Positions 7,195 through 16,001 of a DNA stretch of 35,412 bases are shown here, piece by piece (position 1 is the stretch's first letter; each line of letters starts with the position of its first letter). The stretch comes from Actinomycetes bacterium (GTDB taxonomy: Bacteria > Actinomycetota > Acidimicrobiia > Acidimicrobiales > JAKAVM01): the NCBI GenBank assembly GCA_021817065.1, contig JAKAWH010000021.1, forward strand, positions 1 through 35,412. Reading direction: 5' to 3'. The notes under the pieces are model-generated. The model did no database searches. It was given only the letters and a program-made list of their open reading frames with translations, and was not told the DNA's origin. The translations under genes and the position numbers were made by a program.

Positions 7195-8832
7195 GTGGCA
7201 CTGAAAACCGATGACAGGCTGTTGGCTCCGGATCGGGAACTAGGCAACCCGGACTGGCTGGAGGACCCGGCAATCACTCCCGTGAAACTACGGCCCCCTC
7301 ACCGGGAGGGTGCCCAGGAGCACTTCGCCCCCACCGAAGGCGACTTCGACGTCTCCCGCAACAAGATCGTTGACAAGGCCCTCCGGAGCCGGAAGTTCCA
7401 GTTCCTCCTCATCCTTCCCAACCAGATCGTCTTCTGGCTGGTGATCCTCTCCGGGCTGGTCGGGACGGTCGACCCCAACATCAACTTTGGTACGGCAATC
7501 ACCTGGTACCTGTGGTTCTGCATCGTGTTCGTGATGATGGTGGTTGTGGGACGGGCGTGGTGCGCCATGTGCCCCTTCGGGGGTTTCGCAGAGTGGATTC
7601 AGCGCCGCACCTTCTGGAAGCGCAAGAACTCCCGCCCACTGACTCTTGGTCTCAAACTGCCGGCGAGGTGGGCGGGTTACGGTTTGGAGATCTCCGTGGT
7701 CGCCTTCCTGGTCCTCACCTGGATCGAGGAGTACTTCGGCATCGCCGGACCGGGCAATCCGAGGGACACATCCCTCATGGTGCTCGGCATCGTGGGCTCC
7801 GCCCTGATCTTCTTCCTGGTTTTTGAGCGCCGGACCTTCTGCCGGTACGTATGCCCCCTCTCTTCGTTGATCGGCTCGGTGGGTGCAGCCGGTACGGCTG
7901 CCGGGTTCCGAACCCGGGATCGGGAGGTGTGCCTGGCCTGCAAGACCAAGGATTGCATGCGCGGGGGCGAGAACGGCTATGGCTGTCCCTGGTACACCTG
8001 GGCCGGAAGTGCCGACTCGAACCTGCTGTGTGGTCTGTGCTCCGAGTGCTACAAGTCATGCCCGTCGGGAAACGTCGGCCTCTTTATCCAGCGCCCGCTG
8101 AAGTCAGTGGTAGCGCCGGTGCGGCGCCGCTACGACGTGGCTTGGGCCGTCGCCATCCTTGCGGGGCTGGTGGCATACCAGCAGGTCAACGCGTTCAGCT
8201 GGTATGCCCCCATCGATAATCGTTTCAATCGGTACATCCATGAGGGGTTGGCCATCCCGACCAGCATCACCCACTATCCAGACCCGATCATCTATGCCGG
8301 GATGATTACCCTCGGGGCCTTGTTCCTTGCAGGTCTGGCTTGGGTGGTCAAGGGGTTGGCCGGCGATTCCCGCTCGGCACTGGCCAGCGGGGGTCCGGGA
8401 GCGGCGGTCTCCGTCCGCGGCGGTGGGACTGCACTCGTCACTCAGGCCCGTTCCACGTTCCGCACCTGGTTCGCCCCCATCATGTACGGCCTGATCCCCG
8501 CGGTGGGAATGGACTACTTCTCCCGTCAGCTTCCAAAGTTCTTCCAGGACATCCCGGCCCTTCCCCTGTCGATCCTCCATCCCTTCGGATTTCACTCGAA
8601 GCTGCTCTACCACTACTCCCTTATGACCAACTGGGGAGTGGTCTATGCCCAGCTCGCCGTGATGGCCTTCGGGACCCTGGGCTCGCTCATCGTGATGTGG
8701 CGGATTTCCAAGCGGGACCTGGAGCCGATCGCTGCCCGCCCGGCCGTCGCGCGGGTTGCCTCGCTGCTAGTGGTACTCGGCATCGGGGTGACCATGGCGG
8801 TGATGTACGTCCCCATGCACGCCGCCCACTGA
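7195..8832 (+). CDS. Membrane polyferredoxin of the NapH/CcoG type
   Basis: The 545-residue integral membrane iron-sulfur protein begins with a soluble stretch of about 65 residues. Several transmembrane helices follow, with the paired cytoplasmic motifs of NapH/NosR/CcoG-type proteins: G-R-A-W-C-A-M-C-P (C123, C126) and C-R-Y-V-C-P (C216, C220). Two ferredoxin-like Cys sets come next: C246, C249, C254, C264, and C-G-L-C-S-E-C-Y-K-S-C-P (C279, C282, C285, C289). A further group of helices makes up the C-terminal third. Such proteins pass electrons between the quinone pool and soluble redox partners. GTG 7195 is preceded by GAGGAGAAGGG, a strong ribosome-binding site. Two DosR-type boxes lie upstream, and a ferredoxin-flavoprotein follows after 34 bp, probably in one transcript and one pathway. 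Confidence 0.8.
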   Translation: MALKTDDRLLAPDRELGNPDWLEDPAITPVKLRPPHREGAQEHFAPTEGDFDVSRNKIVDKALRSRKFQFLLILPNQIVFWLVILSGLVGTVDPNINFGTAITWYLWFCIVFVMMVVVGRAWCAMCPFGGFAEWIQRRTFWKRKNSRPLTLGLKLPARWAGYGLEISVVAFLVLTWIEEYFGIAGPGNPRDTSLMVLGIVGSALIFFLVFERRTFCRYVCPLSSLIGSVGAAGTAAGFRTRDREVCLACKTKDCMRGGENGYGCPWYTWAGSADSNLLCGLCSECYKSCPSGNVGLFIQRPLKSVVAPVRRRYDVAWAVAILAGLVAYQQVNAFSWYAPIDNRFNRYIHEGLAIPTSITHYPDPIIYAGMITLGALFLAGLAWVVKGLAGDSRSALASGGPGAAVSVRGGGTALVTQARSTFRTWFAPIMYGLIPAVGMDYFSRQLPKFFQDIPALPLSILHPFGFHSKLLYHYSLMTNWGVVYAQLAVMAFGTLGSLIVMWRISKRDLEPIAARPAVARVASLLVVLGIGVTMAVMYVPMHAAH

Positions 8833-8866
8833 CCGAACCCCAACGAGACAAGGACTGGAGACACAA

Positions 8867-10552
8867 GTGACAACGCTGCTTTCAGAAGATCGGATAGGGG
8901 CTCTGGGCATCGGCTCTCCTCATGTAACGGTGAACCTGGAGAGGTGCGCGGGCTGCCAGGAGTGTGTCATCCGCTGCCCGGTCGAGGCACTTTCCATGGA
9001 CGTCAACTCCTGGAAGGCCGCGGCCGAGGACGCGTTGTGTGTGGGATGCCGCCAGTGCACCCGCACCTGCCCGTTCGGGGCCATCGAGGTCGAGGGGCCC
9101 ACCCTGGTTACCGAACGGTGGCATGCCGAGACGATACGTCCCACCTCGCTCCTCGGGGACATCACCGAGGTGCACCCAGGATTCGCCTCGATGGACGAGG
9201 CGGTGGCCGAGGCGGAACGGTGCCTGTCGTGTCCCGATCCCACCTGCGTCAAGGGATGTCCCGCTCACAATGACATCCCGGGATTCATCGCTTCGATCCG
9301 CGACCGCGATCTCGCCACAGCCCACGAAACGTTGCGGCGGACCACAGTGCTCCCCGACATCTGCTCACGGGTGTGCGACTGGAGCAAGCAATGTGAGGGG
9401 GCCTGCACCTGGAAGCTGGCAGGCACCCAGCCGGTGGCTATCGGCAGGCTCGAGCGCTTCGTCGCGGACACCGAATCGGTCCCCGCCTTGCAGCCCCGGT
9501 CAGCACTAGGGCAGGGGATGTCAGTGGCGATCGTCGGCTCCGGGCCGGCGGGGATCGGCGCGGCTTGGGAACTGATCTCCCACGGCGCCAAGGTGACCAT
9601 GCTGGAGAAGGATTCGGAGCCGCTCGGAGTACTGCGCTGGGGTATCCCCTCCTTCAGCCTTCCAGATCGGGTCATCGATCGACCTGTAGCGCAGTTGAAG
9701 GAGGCAGGGCTAGACCTGGTCACCGGCACCAACGTGCGTCCTGCCGATGTGGAGAAGCTCCTCCAGGTGCACGACGCGGTGGTCCTCGCCAACGGCGCGC
9801 CGATACCGTTGTCCCTACGATTCCCGGGGGCCGACCTCAAAGGGGTCGAGGACGCCACCACGTTCCTGACCCGGGCAAAGGCTGCGCTCTCCAAGGGAGC
9901 CTCACTGCCCGAAGTCAATGCCGAGACCCGGGTGCTCGTGGTAGGGGCTGGTAACACTGCCATGGATGTCGCCCGCTCGGTGCGCAGGCTGGGTGGACAG
10001 GTCATCGCGGTCGACTGGATGGACCGCCGGTTCGCCCGGGTGCGTCCCGACGAGCTGGTGGAAGCCGAGAACGAAGGGGTCGAGATCCGGTTCCTAACCT
10101 CGGTATCGAAGGTGGAGGGCAATGCCGCCGGTCAGGTTACCCGCGCGCTCCTGGTGGAGACCCGCCAGCGCAAGCCTGGAGACACCCCCCGCATATTGGC
10201 AGGCCGGGAGGAGAACGTGCAGGTCGACCTGGTGGTGGCGGCGATGGGATACCGTAACGATTCCGAGTTCGGATCCACAATCGCCCCCGGGACTCCCTGG
10301 CGTGCCTCCGACCACGTGGACGGGTTGCCCGATCGGCGCTGGATGGGGAGCGGCGTGTTCGCCAACTCGGGCAACGGGGTGGGAGACCTCTCCTGGATCA
10401 GGGAGATCGCACTGCGCAGATCGACCTACCCGTTCAGCCCGAAGGTGTGGGTAGCCGGGGACGCGATGATCGGTGCATCCACCGTGGTCGAAGCGATGGC
10501 CCACGGCAAGCGGGTCGCGCAGGCCATTCTGGCGGACGCCGCCCGGAACTGA
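8867..10552 (+). CDS. Ferredoxin-GltD-type FAD/NAD(P) oxidoreductase
   Basis: The 561-residue protein fuses an 8-iron ferredoxin to a glutamate-synthase-small-subunit-like flavoprotein. Residues 27-37 and 58-68 carry two C-x2-C-x2-C-x3-C sets. A GltD N-terminal helical domain with its own Cys pairs follows (C119, C122, C127, C131, then C166-C180). The FAD site is G-S-G-P-A-G (224-229) and the NADPH site G-A-G-N-T-A (361-366), with A-G-D-A near the C-terminus closing the FAD fold. Proteins of this type move electrons between NAD(P)H and ferredoxin-like partners. No large glutamate synthase subunit is nearby, so a role serving the adjacent polyferredoxin and siroheme reductase is more likely than glutamate synthesis. 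GTG 8867 has GGAG upstream. Confidence 0.85.
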   Translation: MTTLLSEDRIGALGIGSPHVTVNLERCAGCQECVIRCPVEALSMDVNSWKAAAEDALCVGCRQCTRTCPFGAIEVEGPTLVTERWHAETIRPTSLLGDITEVHPGFASMDEAVAEAERCLSCPDPTCVKGCPAHNDIPGFIASIRDRDLATAHETLRRTTVLPDICSRVCDWSKQCEGACTWKLAGTQPVAIGRLERFVADTESVPALQPRSALGQGMSVAIVGSGPAGIGAAWELISHGAKVTMLEKDSEPLGVLRWGIPSFSLPDRVIDRPVAQLKEAGLDLVTGTNVRPADVEKLLQVHDAVVLANGAPIPLSLRFPGADLKGVEDATTFLTRAKAALSKGASLPEVNAETRVLVVGAGNTAMDVARSVRRLGGQVIAVDWMDRRFARVRPDELVEAENEGVEIRFLTSVSKVEGNAAGQVTRALLVETRQRKPGDTPRILAGREENVQVDLVVAAMGYRNDSEFGSTIAPGTPWRASDHVDGLPDRRWMGSGVFANSGNGVGDLSWIREIALRRSTYPFSPKVWVAGDAMIGASTVVEAMAHGKRVAQAILADAARN

Positions 10553-10568
10553 GCGAAGTGTCCCGGTG

Positions 10569-10695
10569 GTGCCGGCAAGCCTCTCCGGCACTGCCAGCAG
10601 CTGAGCGAGCCGCCTTCCGTTTCGCTCAGCTGCCCGACATTCGCAGAGCCTCAGCAGATCACGGCGGCTGAGCAGGTCGTTCCGACCTGCTCAGC
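10569..10695. terminator. Cluster of three hairpins between convergent genes
   Basis: Three perfect stem-loops lie in a row: 10569-10591 (7-bp stem), 10598-10632 (11-bp stem CAGCTGAGCGA) and 10667-10695 (13-bp stem GCTGAGCAGGTCG, loop TTC). They sit just past the stop of the GltD-type gene and before the stop of the convergent FrhB-type gene. None has a T run, so they would act as bidirectional structural or Rho-assisted terminators, or as RNA-end protectors. The second and third share the GCTGAGC motif. Confidence 0.6.
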
Positions 10696-10718
10696 ACGCG
10701 CCACGCGAGGGTCGCGAC

Positions 10719-12022
10719 TCAGCAGCTCACGTCGTAGTGATGGCTGCGGTAGGCGGGAGGGGCGGCTGGTGCACGCCGAGTCCCGGAATACGCCGCCAGG
10801 TGCTCGGTGTAGGAGATCCACATCGGGCCTTCGGGATCGATGCCCCGGGCACTGGAGCGCTCCGCCCTCTTCCTGTCACGGGCGGCGGTTAGCGACACCA
10901 GGGAGAGGTCGTCGAGCGGCAGGAGGGAGATGGCGTCACCTGCTGACCGGAGAGCCTCCTCCCCGGCGACGGTGCGGACCAGAACACTCGTGCGCCCGGG
11001 CTCGCTACCCAGGTTGCCGACCGCGATGTCGGCCGCCAATCCGGTGAAGTCGGCGCACTCGTCACAACCGGCGAGGGACGCCCCCTGGAATTCTTTCACC
11101 GGGGAGCGGAGGACCTCCTCACCCCCAGCCGTACGGACGAGCAACTCCCCGCCGCGTACGTCGACACGGGCAACCTGGGAGGTGTCCACCCCCAGGTTGG
11201 ACACCTCCTTCTCCAGGCGATCGGGATCGAAGGAACGGGTGCAGAAGAGTCCCACGGTAAGGACTACTGCCCCGGCGGCGGTAGCCCGATTCGGCCAGGG
11301 GTACTTCTGCAGTGCGCGCAGCACGCTTATCTGGCAGGGGGTACCGACGAAGGCGAGGCGCTGCACGCCGGGGGAAGGGGGCTGTTCAGCACCGCGAGCG
11401 GGTGCGCCTGGTGGTATACGCTCCCCGAGGCGGCGCGCACCTCTTCGGCGGAGGTGGCGAGAAAAGACCTGCCATGGAAGGCGTCGACCTTGGCGGTCAC
11501 GATCGCCCCGTCGATATAGCCGGCCTCCAGCAGGGCGGCCACCAGTCCGGTGACCACCCCGCCGTCCTGGGCCCCGCCCGCACGGTTCGCAGCTTGTGCC
11601 GAGTAGGAGGCACGCACCGAGCCGATGTCGGCAGGGATGTCCGAGGGCACTGACGCGCCGCCAGAGAGGGGAGAGGCGGAGGCGAGCGCCCGTCCGAGGC
11701 GTTCCACTCGCAGACCGGCCAGGGGGCAGTAGTCCCAGCACGCCGAGCAGCCGGTGCACATCTTGATCAGGGTCGGCTTGCCGTCCTCGCCTACCCCGAT
11801 CGAGCGGGACGGGCAGGCGGCGATGCAACCGCCGCAGCCGACACAGCGCTCGGCGTCGATGACCGCCGACGCGGTCTTGTGGAACCAGATCTTTTCGACC
11901 AGTTCGGGCATCCCGCTGTGGGTGGCGATCTCGTCCCGGATGTCGGACGACGGATCGGAAAAAGTGCCTGTGCCGGAATCTGGCTGTGCGCCGGTGGCGG
12001 GATCGGCCAGTGTGGATGTCAT
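10719..12022 (-). CDS. FrhB/FdhB-type F420 hydrogenase beta-subunit family flavoprotein, frameshifted
   Basis: From ATG 12022 the protein starts with two ferredoxin-type Cys sets (C60, C63, C66, C70; C89, C92, C95, C99) and then the FrhB N-terminal domain. Near + strand 11370-11381 the frame shifts. The first frame runs off to a stop at 11329-11327, while homology continues in the next frame with L-A-F-V-G-T-P-C-Q-I-S-V-L-R-A-L and C-D-E-C-A-D-F-T-G-L-A-A-D-I, the classic FrhB C-terminal motifs. One missing C in a run of five Cs (G runs on the plus strand) restores the frame, so this is either a real disruption or a sequence error. The start overlaps the stop of the siroheme reductase gene (ATGA, 12022-12019) and follows GAGGAGG. 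The family uses FAD and usually deazaflavin F420 or ferredoxin. Here it probably feeds electrons to the siroheme enzyme. Confidence 0.8.
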
Positions 12023-13611
12023 CGGACCTCCTCGGGGAGTGGGGAAAGGCCACCGGACCACGAGGTGGCCTCAGCGGTCAGTTCGGAGAGGCTCGCGTCG
12101 CCGGCGGCGACCGAGGTGAGTATGCGGGCGATGTCGTCAAAAGCAGCATCGGTGGGTACTTCGCCCCGCGCCCACCGGGCCAAGCGTGCCCCACCCGCGT
12201 CCCCGCCGACCGCAACGTCGAACGCATCGTAGTACGAATTATCGTCCTTGCCCATGGTGGCCCGTACGCCGATATGGGCGAGGGGGACCTGGGCACACGA
12301 CGCCTTGCAACCGGACATGTGGATGCGGAGCCCGTCGAGGCGATCCCATCCCTCGCGGGGGACACGAGCTCTCAGGTGGTCGATGAGGCGGGTGCCGTAG
12401 GGCTTCATGGAGAGGATCCCGAATTTGCAGAAGGGGGCGCTGGTGCACGCGATCACCCCCCGCTCGAAAGGATCGGGGTCGGGGGTTAGGCGCCCGAGCA
12501 GCGGCTCGGCGAGAAGCCCGTCGACGTCGGTGACTCCGGTCAGGATCAGGTTCTGGCGCAGGGTGAGGCGGATGCGACCGTCTCCGTAGGTTCGGGCCAG
12601 GCGGGCCGTCTCGGCTAGTTCCTCGGCGGTCAGCCGGCCAACGGGTACGTTGAGCCCGACGTAGTGGGCGCCCTCGCGGTCCGGGTGGATGCCCACATGG
12701 TCCTCGGTGGCCCAGGTGGAGAGATCTTCTCCCGCTGGTCCCGCCTCGAAGTGGAGCCGGGAGCGTATCTCCTCTTCCACCTTGGCAGGGCCGAGCGAGT
12801 GGACCAGGGCGCGGAAGCGGTTGACCGAGGAGTTCTGGTAGTCGCCGAAGGCGGCAAAGACCTCCAGGGTTGCCTTGACGACTGGGGTGACCCGGTCGGG
12901 AGCTACGAAAAGATCGGCAGGAGTGGCCAACCGCGGGTAGTCAGACAGCCCGCCTCCCAGGTGGACGTTGAAGCCCAGCTCGCCGTCCCGCCGGGCGGGG
13001 GTGAAGGCGATGCAGTTAACCCGGGCCACGACGCAGTCGGTGGGGCAGGCGGTGAGCCCGACCTTGAACTTGCGGGGGAGGAAGGCGGAAAGCCGCTGGT
13101 CGGAAAGGGCGAAGCTGTTGAGCTGGTCGATCACCGGCCCAACCTCGAAGAAGTGGGAGGGGTCGATCCCGTCGACCGCGCAGGCGGTGATGTTGCGCAT
13201 CGAGTTGCCGCAGGCTTCGAGCGAACCGAGCCCCACTTCGCCGTAGCGGCGCCAAATCTCTCCGAGGTGCTCGAACCGGGTCCAGTGGACCTGGAAATCC
13301 TGGCGGGTGGTGATCTCGGCGAAGCGGTCTGGTTCGGTCGAGCCCTCGTCGCGTACCGAGAACTCGGTGACCACCCCGGCGATCGCCTCTAGCTGATCGG
13401 CGGTCAGGCGCCCACCGGGAACCCGGATGCGCATCATGAAGGTTCCCTCGAAGCGATCGTCGTAGATGCCCGCTAGCCGCAGTTTCCCCACCCCGAGGGA
13501 GCTGCGGTCGGAGGGGTGGAGATCGTCCCAGTAGAGAGGGCCGGCGCCGGTGATCGCGCCAACGACCTCGGAGGGGGTCTGGTCTTCGGTGAAAAGCGGC
13601 TCACGGGCCAT
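12019..13611 (-). CDS. Siroheme/4Fe-4S nitrite or sulfite reductase hemoprotein
   Basis: The 530-residue protein has the double-repeat layout of the nitrite/sulfite reductase family, which reduces nitrite to ammonia or sulfite to sulfide with six electrons. Siroheme-contacting T-T-R-Q-D-F-Q-V-H is at 101-109, with C-G-N-S-M-R-N-I-T-A-C following. The [4Fe-4S]-siroheme bridge is C-T-S-A-P-F-C (C389, C395) and G-C-K-A-S-C (C435, C439), the expected C-x5-C and C-x3-C. Sequence alone does not tell me which substrate is used. It is the first gene of a two-gene operon with the FrhB-type flavoprotein, which replaces the usual NAD(P)H flavoprotein partner. CATAAT at 13633-13628 on the minus strand could be a -10 element giving a very short leader. 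A 15-bp direct repeat lies just upstream. Confidence 0.88.
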   Translation of the reverse strand: MAREPLFTEDQTPSEVVGAITGAGPLYWDDLHPSDRSSLGVGKLRLAGIYDDRFEGTFMMRIRVPGGRLTADQLEAIAGVVTEFSVRDEGSTEPDRFAEITTRQDFQVHWTRFEHLGEIWRRYGEVGLGSLEACGNSMRNITACAVDGIDPSHFFEVGPVIDQLNSFALSDQRLSAFLPRKFKVGLTACPTDCVVARVNCIAFTPARRDGELGFNVHLGGGLSDYPRLATPADLFVAPDRVTPVVKATLEVFAAFGDYQNSSVNRFRALVHSLGPAKVEEEIRSRLHFEAGPAGEDLSTWATEDHVGIHPDREGAHYVGLNVPVGRLTAEELAETARLARTYGDGRIRLTLRQNLILTGVTDVDGLLAEPLLGRLTPDPDPFERGVIACTSAPFCKFGILSMKPYGTRLIDHLRARVPREGWDRLDGLRIHMSGCKASCAQVPLAHIGVRATMGKDDNSYYDAFDVAVGGDAGGARLARWARGEVPTDAAFDDIARILTSVAAGDASLSELTAEATSWSGGLSPLPEEVR

Positions 13612-13672
13612 TTCCCCAGGCTACACAATTATGACTAATCCGATCAAGTTTTATGGGAAAAGGGGGATGGGC

Positions 13673-13718
13673 AACCGTACCGGGCCGAAACAAGAGGCCC
13701 GCGAACCGTACCGGGCCG
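13673..13718. repeat. 15-bp direct repeat upstream of the siroheme reductase gene
   Basis: AACCGTACCGGGCCG occurs at 13673-13687 and 13704-13718 (31-bp period), 62-107 bp upstream of the siroheme reductase start and just past the end of the acetoacetate-decarboxylase-like gene. It may be an operator. The second copy also takes part in a GC-rich hairpin with a T-rich loop (on the minus strand) that could end the upstream transcript. Confidence 0.6.
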
Positions 13719-13738
13719 GAAAAACACGGCCCCGGGGC

Positions 13739-14578
13739 TTACCGCCCTCCGGGGGATGCAACCGGCTCGGGGGCAACTGTGCCGTTGGTGGCAGGGGCCG
13801 ACTCGGAGTTCGCCGGTTCTTGCCAGACCTCCGAGCGGACCACCTGGGCGTTGCCGAGGCGCATGTCGAACTCGAGGTAGACCGAGCCGAGCAGGGTCCC
13901 CACTCCAAGGTTGTGCACCGGGTCGATCGCTGAGGGTGAGTCGTAGGTGAGGGATCCTGCCCCGGTGAAGGCGAGCTCCTCGGCGAAGCGGTCGCGGCGC
14001 ACCGAGATCTTCGAGGTCCACCGCACCAGCTCGCGCACGCTGGTGCCCCCCGGTGGCGCGGGTAGGTAGCGAAGGGAGTAGTAGGGAGTCTCTTCGGCCA
14101 TGAAGGCACGCAACACCCCGGGTCCCATCCGAGTGGAGAGCTTCATGACCACCGTCACCAATCGCTTGGAGGATGGCCGCTCCAGAACCCCCTGGACCAT
14201 CTCGTACTCCTTGGAGAGCTCGATTCTCGCCAGCTTCTTGGGGGCTCCCAGCAATTCGCGGCCGGCGGCGAGGGCGGCATCGTTGGTCACGTAGATATAG
14301 GGGATGTACATCCCCACCGCGCCGGACTCGTCGACCACCTGGATCAGCGAGACGAACTCACGGTAGGGCCCCAGGGTCGAGTCGCCGTAGTCGGCGAGCA
14401 GCACCATGCCGAGGGGTGGGTTGCCTGCCAGTTTCAGCCCTTCGGGAATCAGTGCTGCAGCGTCGCCGTCCACGGTGAAGATCTCGGCGATCGCTTTGCA
14501 TCCCCAGTAATCTGCCCCGCTATCCAGATCCACTTCGTAGAGCGGGGCGTCGATCGGGATTCCTCCTCCGGTCACCAT
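13739..14578 (-). CDS. Acetoacetate decarboxylase (ADC) family protein
   Basis: The 279-residue protein carries the ADC family signature G-R-E-L-L-G-A-P-K-K-L-A. The two lysines (K114, K115) match the Schiff-base lysine and its pKa-lowering neighbour in clostridial acetoacetate decarboxylase. Family members decarboxylate beta-keto acids or, in several branches, act as aldolase-dehydratases on other Schiff-base substrates, so the substrate here is open. The C-terminus is a disordered Ala/Pro-rich tail. The start overlaps the stop of the acyl-CoA dehydrogenase gene by 7 bp, making a two-gene operon. With four flavin oxidoreductases divergent from it, a lipid, isoprenoid or steroid-type substrate is a reasonable guess. 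Confidence 0.8.
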   Translation of the reverse strand: MVTGGGIPIDAPLYEVDLDSGADYWGCKAIAEIFTVDGDAAALIPEGLKLAGNPPLGMVLLADYGDSTLGPYREFVSLIQVVDESGAVGMYIPYIYVTNDAALAAGRELLGAPKKLARIELSKEYEMVQGVLERPSSKRLVTVVMKLSTRMGPGVLRAFMAEETPYYSLRYLPAPPGGTSVRELVRWTSKISVRRDRFAEELAFTGAGSLTYDSPSAIDPVHNLGVGTLLGSVYLEFDMRLGNAQVVRSEVWQEPANSESAPATNGTVAPEPVASPGGR

Positions 14579-15966
14579 CGTTGCATTACCTCCTCCGGCA
14601 CATACCGGTCTGTCTCGTAGTTGGATATGAGATCGCGGGCGGCGTCGAGGCTAAGCACTTCCAGAGTGCCGTCTTCTATCCAGAGGCTGCGCGCGTCGCG
14701 GAAGAGCTTCTCGGTGAGGGACTCCTCGGTGAGCCCGTATGCCCCGCACACCTGAAGGGCGTCGTTGGCCACCTCGAAGGCGATCCGCTTGGCGTAGATC
14801 TGCGCGGCACGGGAGTGGCGGGGAGAGGCGCCGAATCCAGTCATCATCCCCGACCCGCCACCCCCGCCGGCTGCTCCGGCACCGGGGGTGGACGGGCCCG
14901 ATCCGCCGCCCGGAACTGTTTCACCCTGGATGTGGGACAGGACTTGCCGCGCATAGCAGCGAGCGGTCTCGATCTTCTCGAACATCCCGTACAGGGTGAG
15001 CTGTACGTTCTTGTGCTCGGCAATGGGTACGCCTCCCTGGACCCGCCGGCGGGCGTAGGCCAGGGCCTCCTCGAAGGCAGCACGAGCCACTCCCACTGCG
15101 ATATTCGCGATGGTCGCGCTGGTCGCACACAGCAATTGGTCGACAAAGATGCCATAGAATGGTGTGGAAGCGACCAGCAGGTGATCAGCCGGCAGGGCCA
15201 CGTCGTCGAAGAAGATCTCGCATTGGGGGTCGTCCCGGGCCCCCAGCATCGCAATCGGCTGGCCGCGTGATACCCCGGGAAGGTCGAGGGGCACGATGGC
15301 GAACATCCCGTGCAGCGGATCCGCCTCGCCCTCGACCTGGACGTGCAGAGCGCAATGGGTAGCCACCGGCGCCGAGGAAACCCAGGCCGCCTTCTGTCCC
15401 CGGATGCGCCACCCGTCCCCGTCGGGGACCGCGACCGCCTGAGGGCGCGCGAAGCCTGCGGCAGTAGGATCGCGGAGCGACATAACTGCATCGCTGCCGT
15501 GGTCGGGCTCGGTGGCACCCCAACATCCGTGGAGGGCCCCCTCGGTATCGTCCACCCAGGGGGCGAGGAGGTCCGTCTTCAGGCGCTCCGACCCGAACAT
15601 CGCTATGAGGACGAAGGGGAGCATGTCCACGCCGAATGCGGTCGCCAGCCCGAGGCTGCCCCAGCCCAGCTCCTCCAGGAAGATGGCGCGGGCGAGAGGT
15701 GACACCGGGGGGTCGATCCCGCCGACCTCGGGTGGAAGGAACATGCGGTGGTACCCGAGCGACTTGAGGTGTCCCAGGGCGGAGAAATAGGGCGAACCGG
15801 GAGCCACCCGCTCGCCCGGCGCCATCCGGTCGAGGGTGCGGGCGGCTGGACGGATCACCTCGGTCGCCAGGCGGTGACATTCCTTTTTCAAGAGAATCTC
15901 GTCCTCACCGGGGCGGGACAGGTCGAGGAAGGTCGGATCGGCGGGCCCATCCGGAAAAGGGGTCAC
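14572..15966 (-). CDS. Acyl-CoA dehydrogenase family protein with a Gly-rich insertion
   Basis: Reading from GTG 15966 gives 464 residues. The flavin/substrate segment G-A-T-E-P-D-H-G-S-D (150-159) and the C-terminal helical domain mark an acyl-CoA dehydrogenase, which oxidises acyl-CoA to enoyl-CoA with FAD. Residues about 350-382 are a Gly/Pro/Ser-rich insertion not typical of the family. The catalytic-base motif Y-E-G-T reads E-D-G-T, so Asp432 sits where MCAD has Glu376; some subfamilies place the base elsewhere. The frame is open to 16116, but residues before the GTG look like untranslated leader, and a DosR-type box at 16002-16015 would lie inside it. The gene is first in an operon with the ADC-like gene and divergent from the CrtI-like operon. 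Confidence 0.82.
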   Translation of the reverse strand: MTPFPDGPADPTFLDLSRPGEDEILLKKECHRLATEVIRPAARTLDRMAPGERVAPGSPYFSALGHLKSLGYHRMFLPPEVGGIDPPVSPLARAIFLEELGWGSLGLATAFGVDMLPFVLIAMFGSERLKTDLLAPWVDDTEGALHGCWGATEPDHGSDAVMSLRDPTAAGFARPQAVAVPDGDGWRIRGQKAAWVSSAPVATHCALHVQVEGEADPLHGMFAIVPLDLPGVSRGQPIAMLGARDDPQCEIFFDDVALPADHLLVASTPFYGIFVDQLLCATSATIANIAVGVARAAFEEALAYARRRVQGGVPIAEHKNVQLTLYGMFEKIETARCYARQVLSHIQGETVPGGGSGPSTPGAGAAGGGGGSGMMTGFGASPRHSRAAQIYAKRIAFEVANDALQVCGAYGLTEESLTEKLFRDARSLWIEDGTLEVLSLDAARDLISNYETDRYVPEEVMQRW

Positions 15967-16001
15967 AGCGGCAGTCTGCCGGACTGCTTCCGCTGGTAAC
16001 A

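Noticed and set aside
11365-11385. Programmed -1 ribosomal frameshift in the FrhB-type gene
   Set aside because: No proper slippery heptamer in the zero frame. A homopolymer length error or mutation is simpler.
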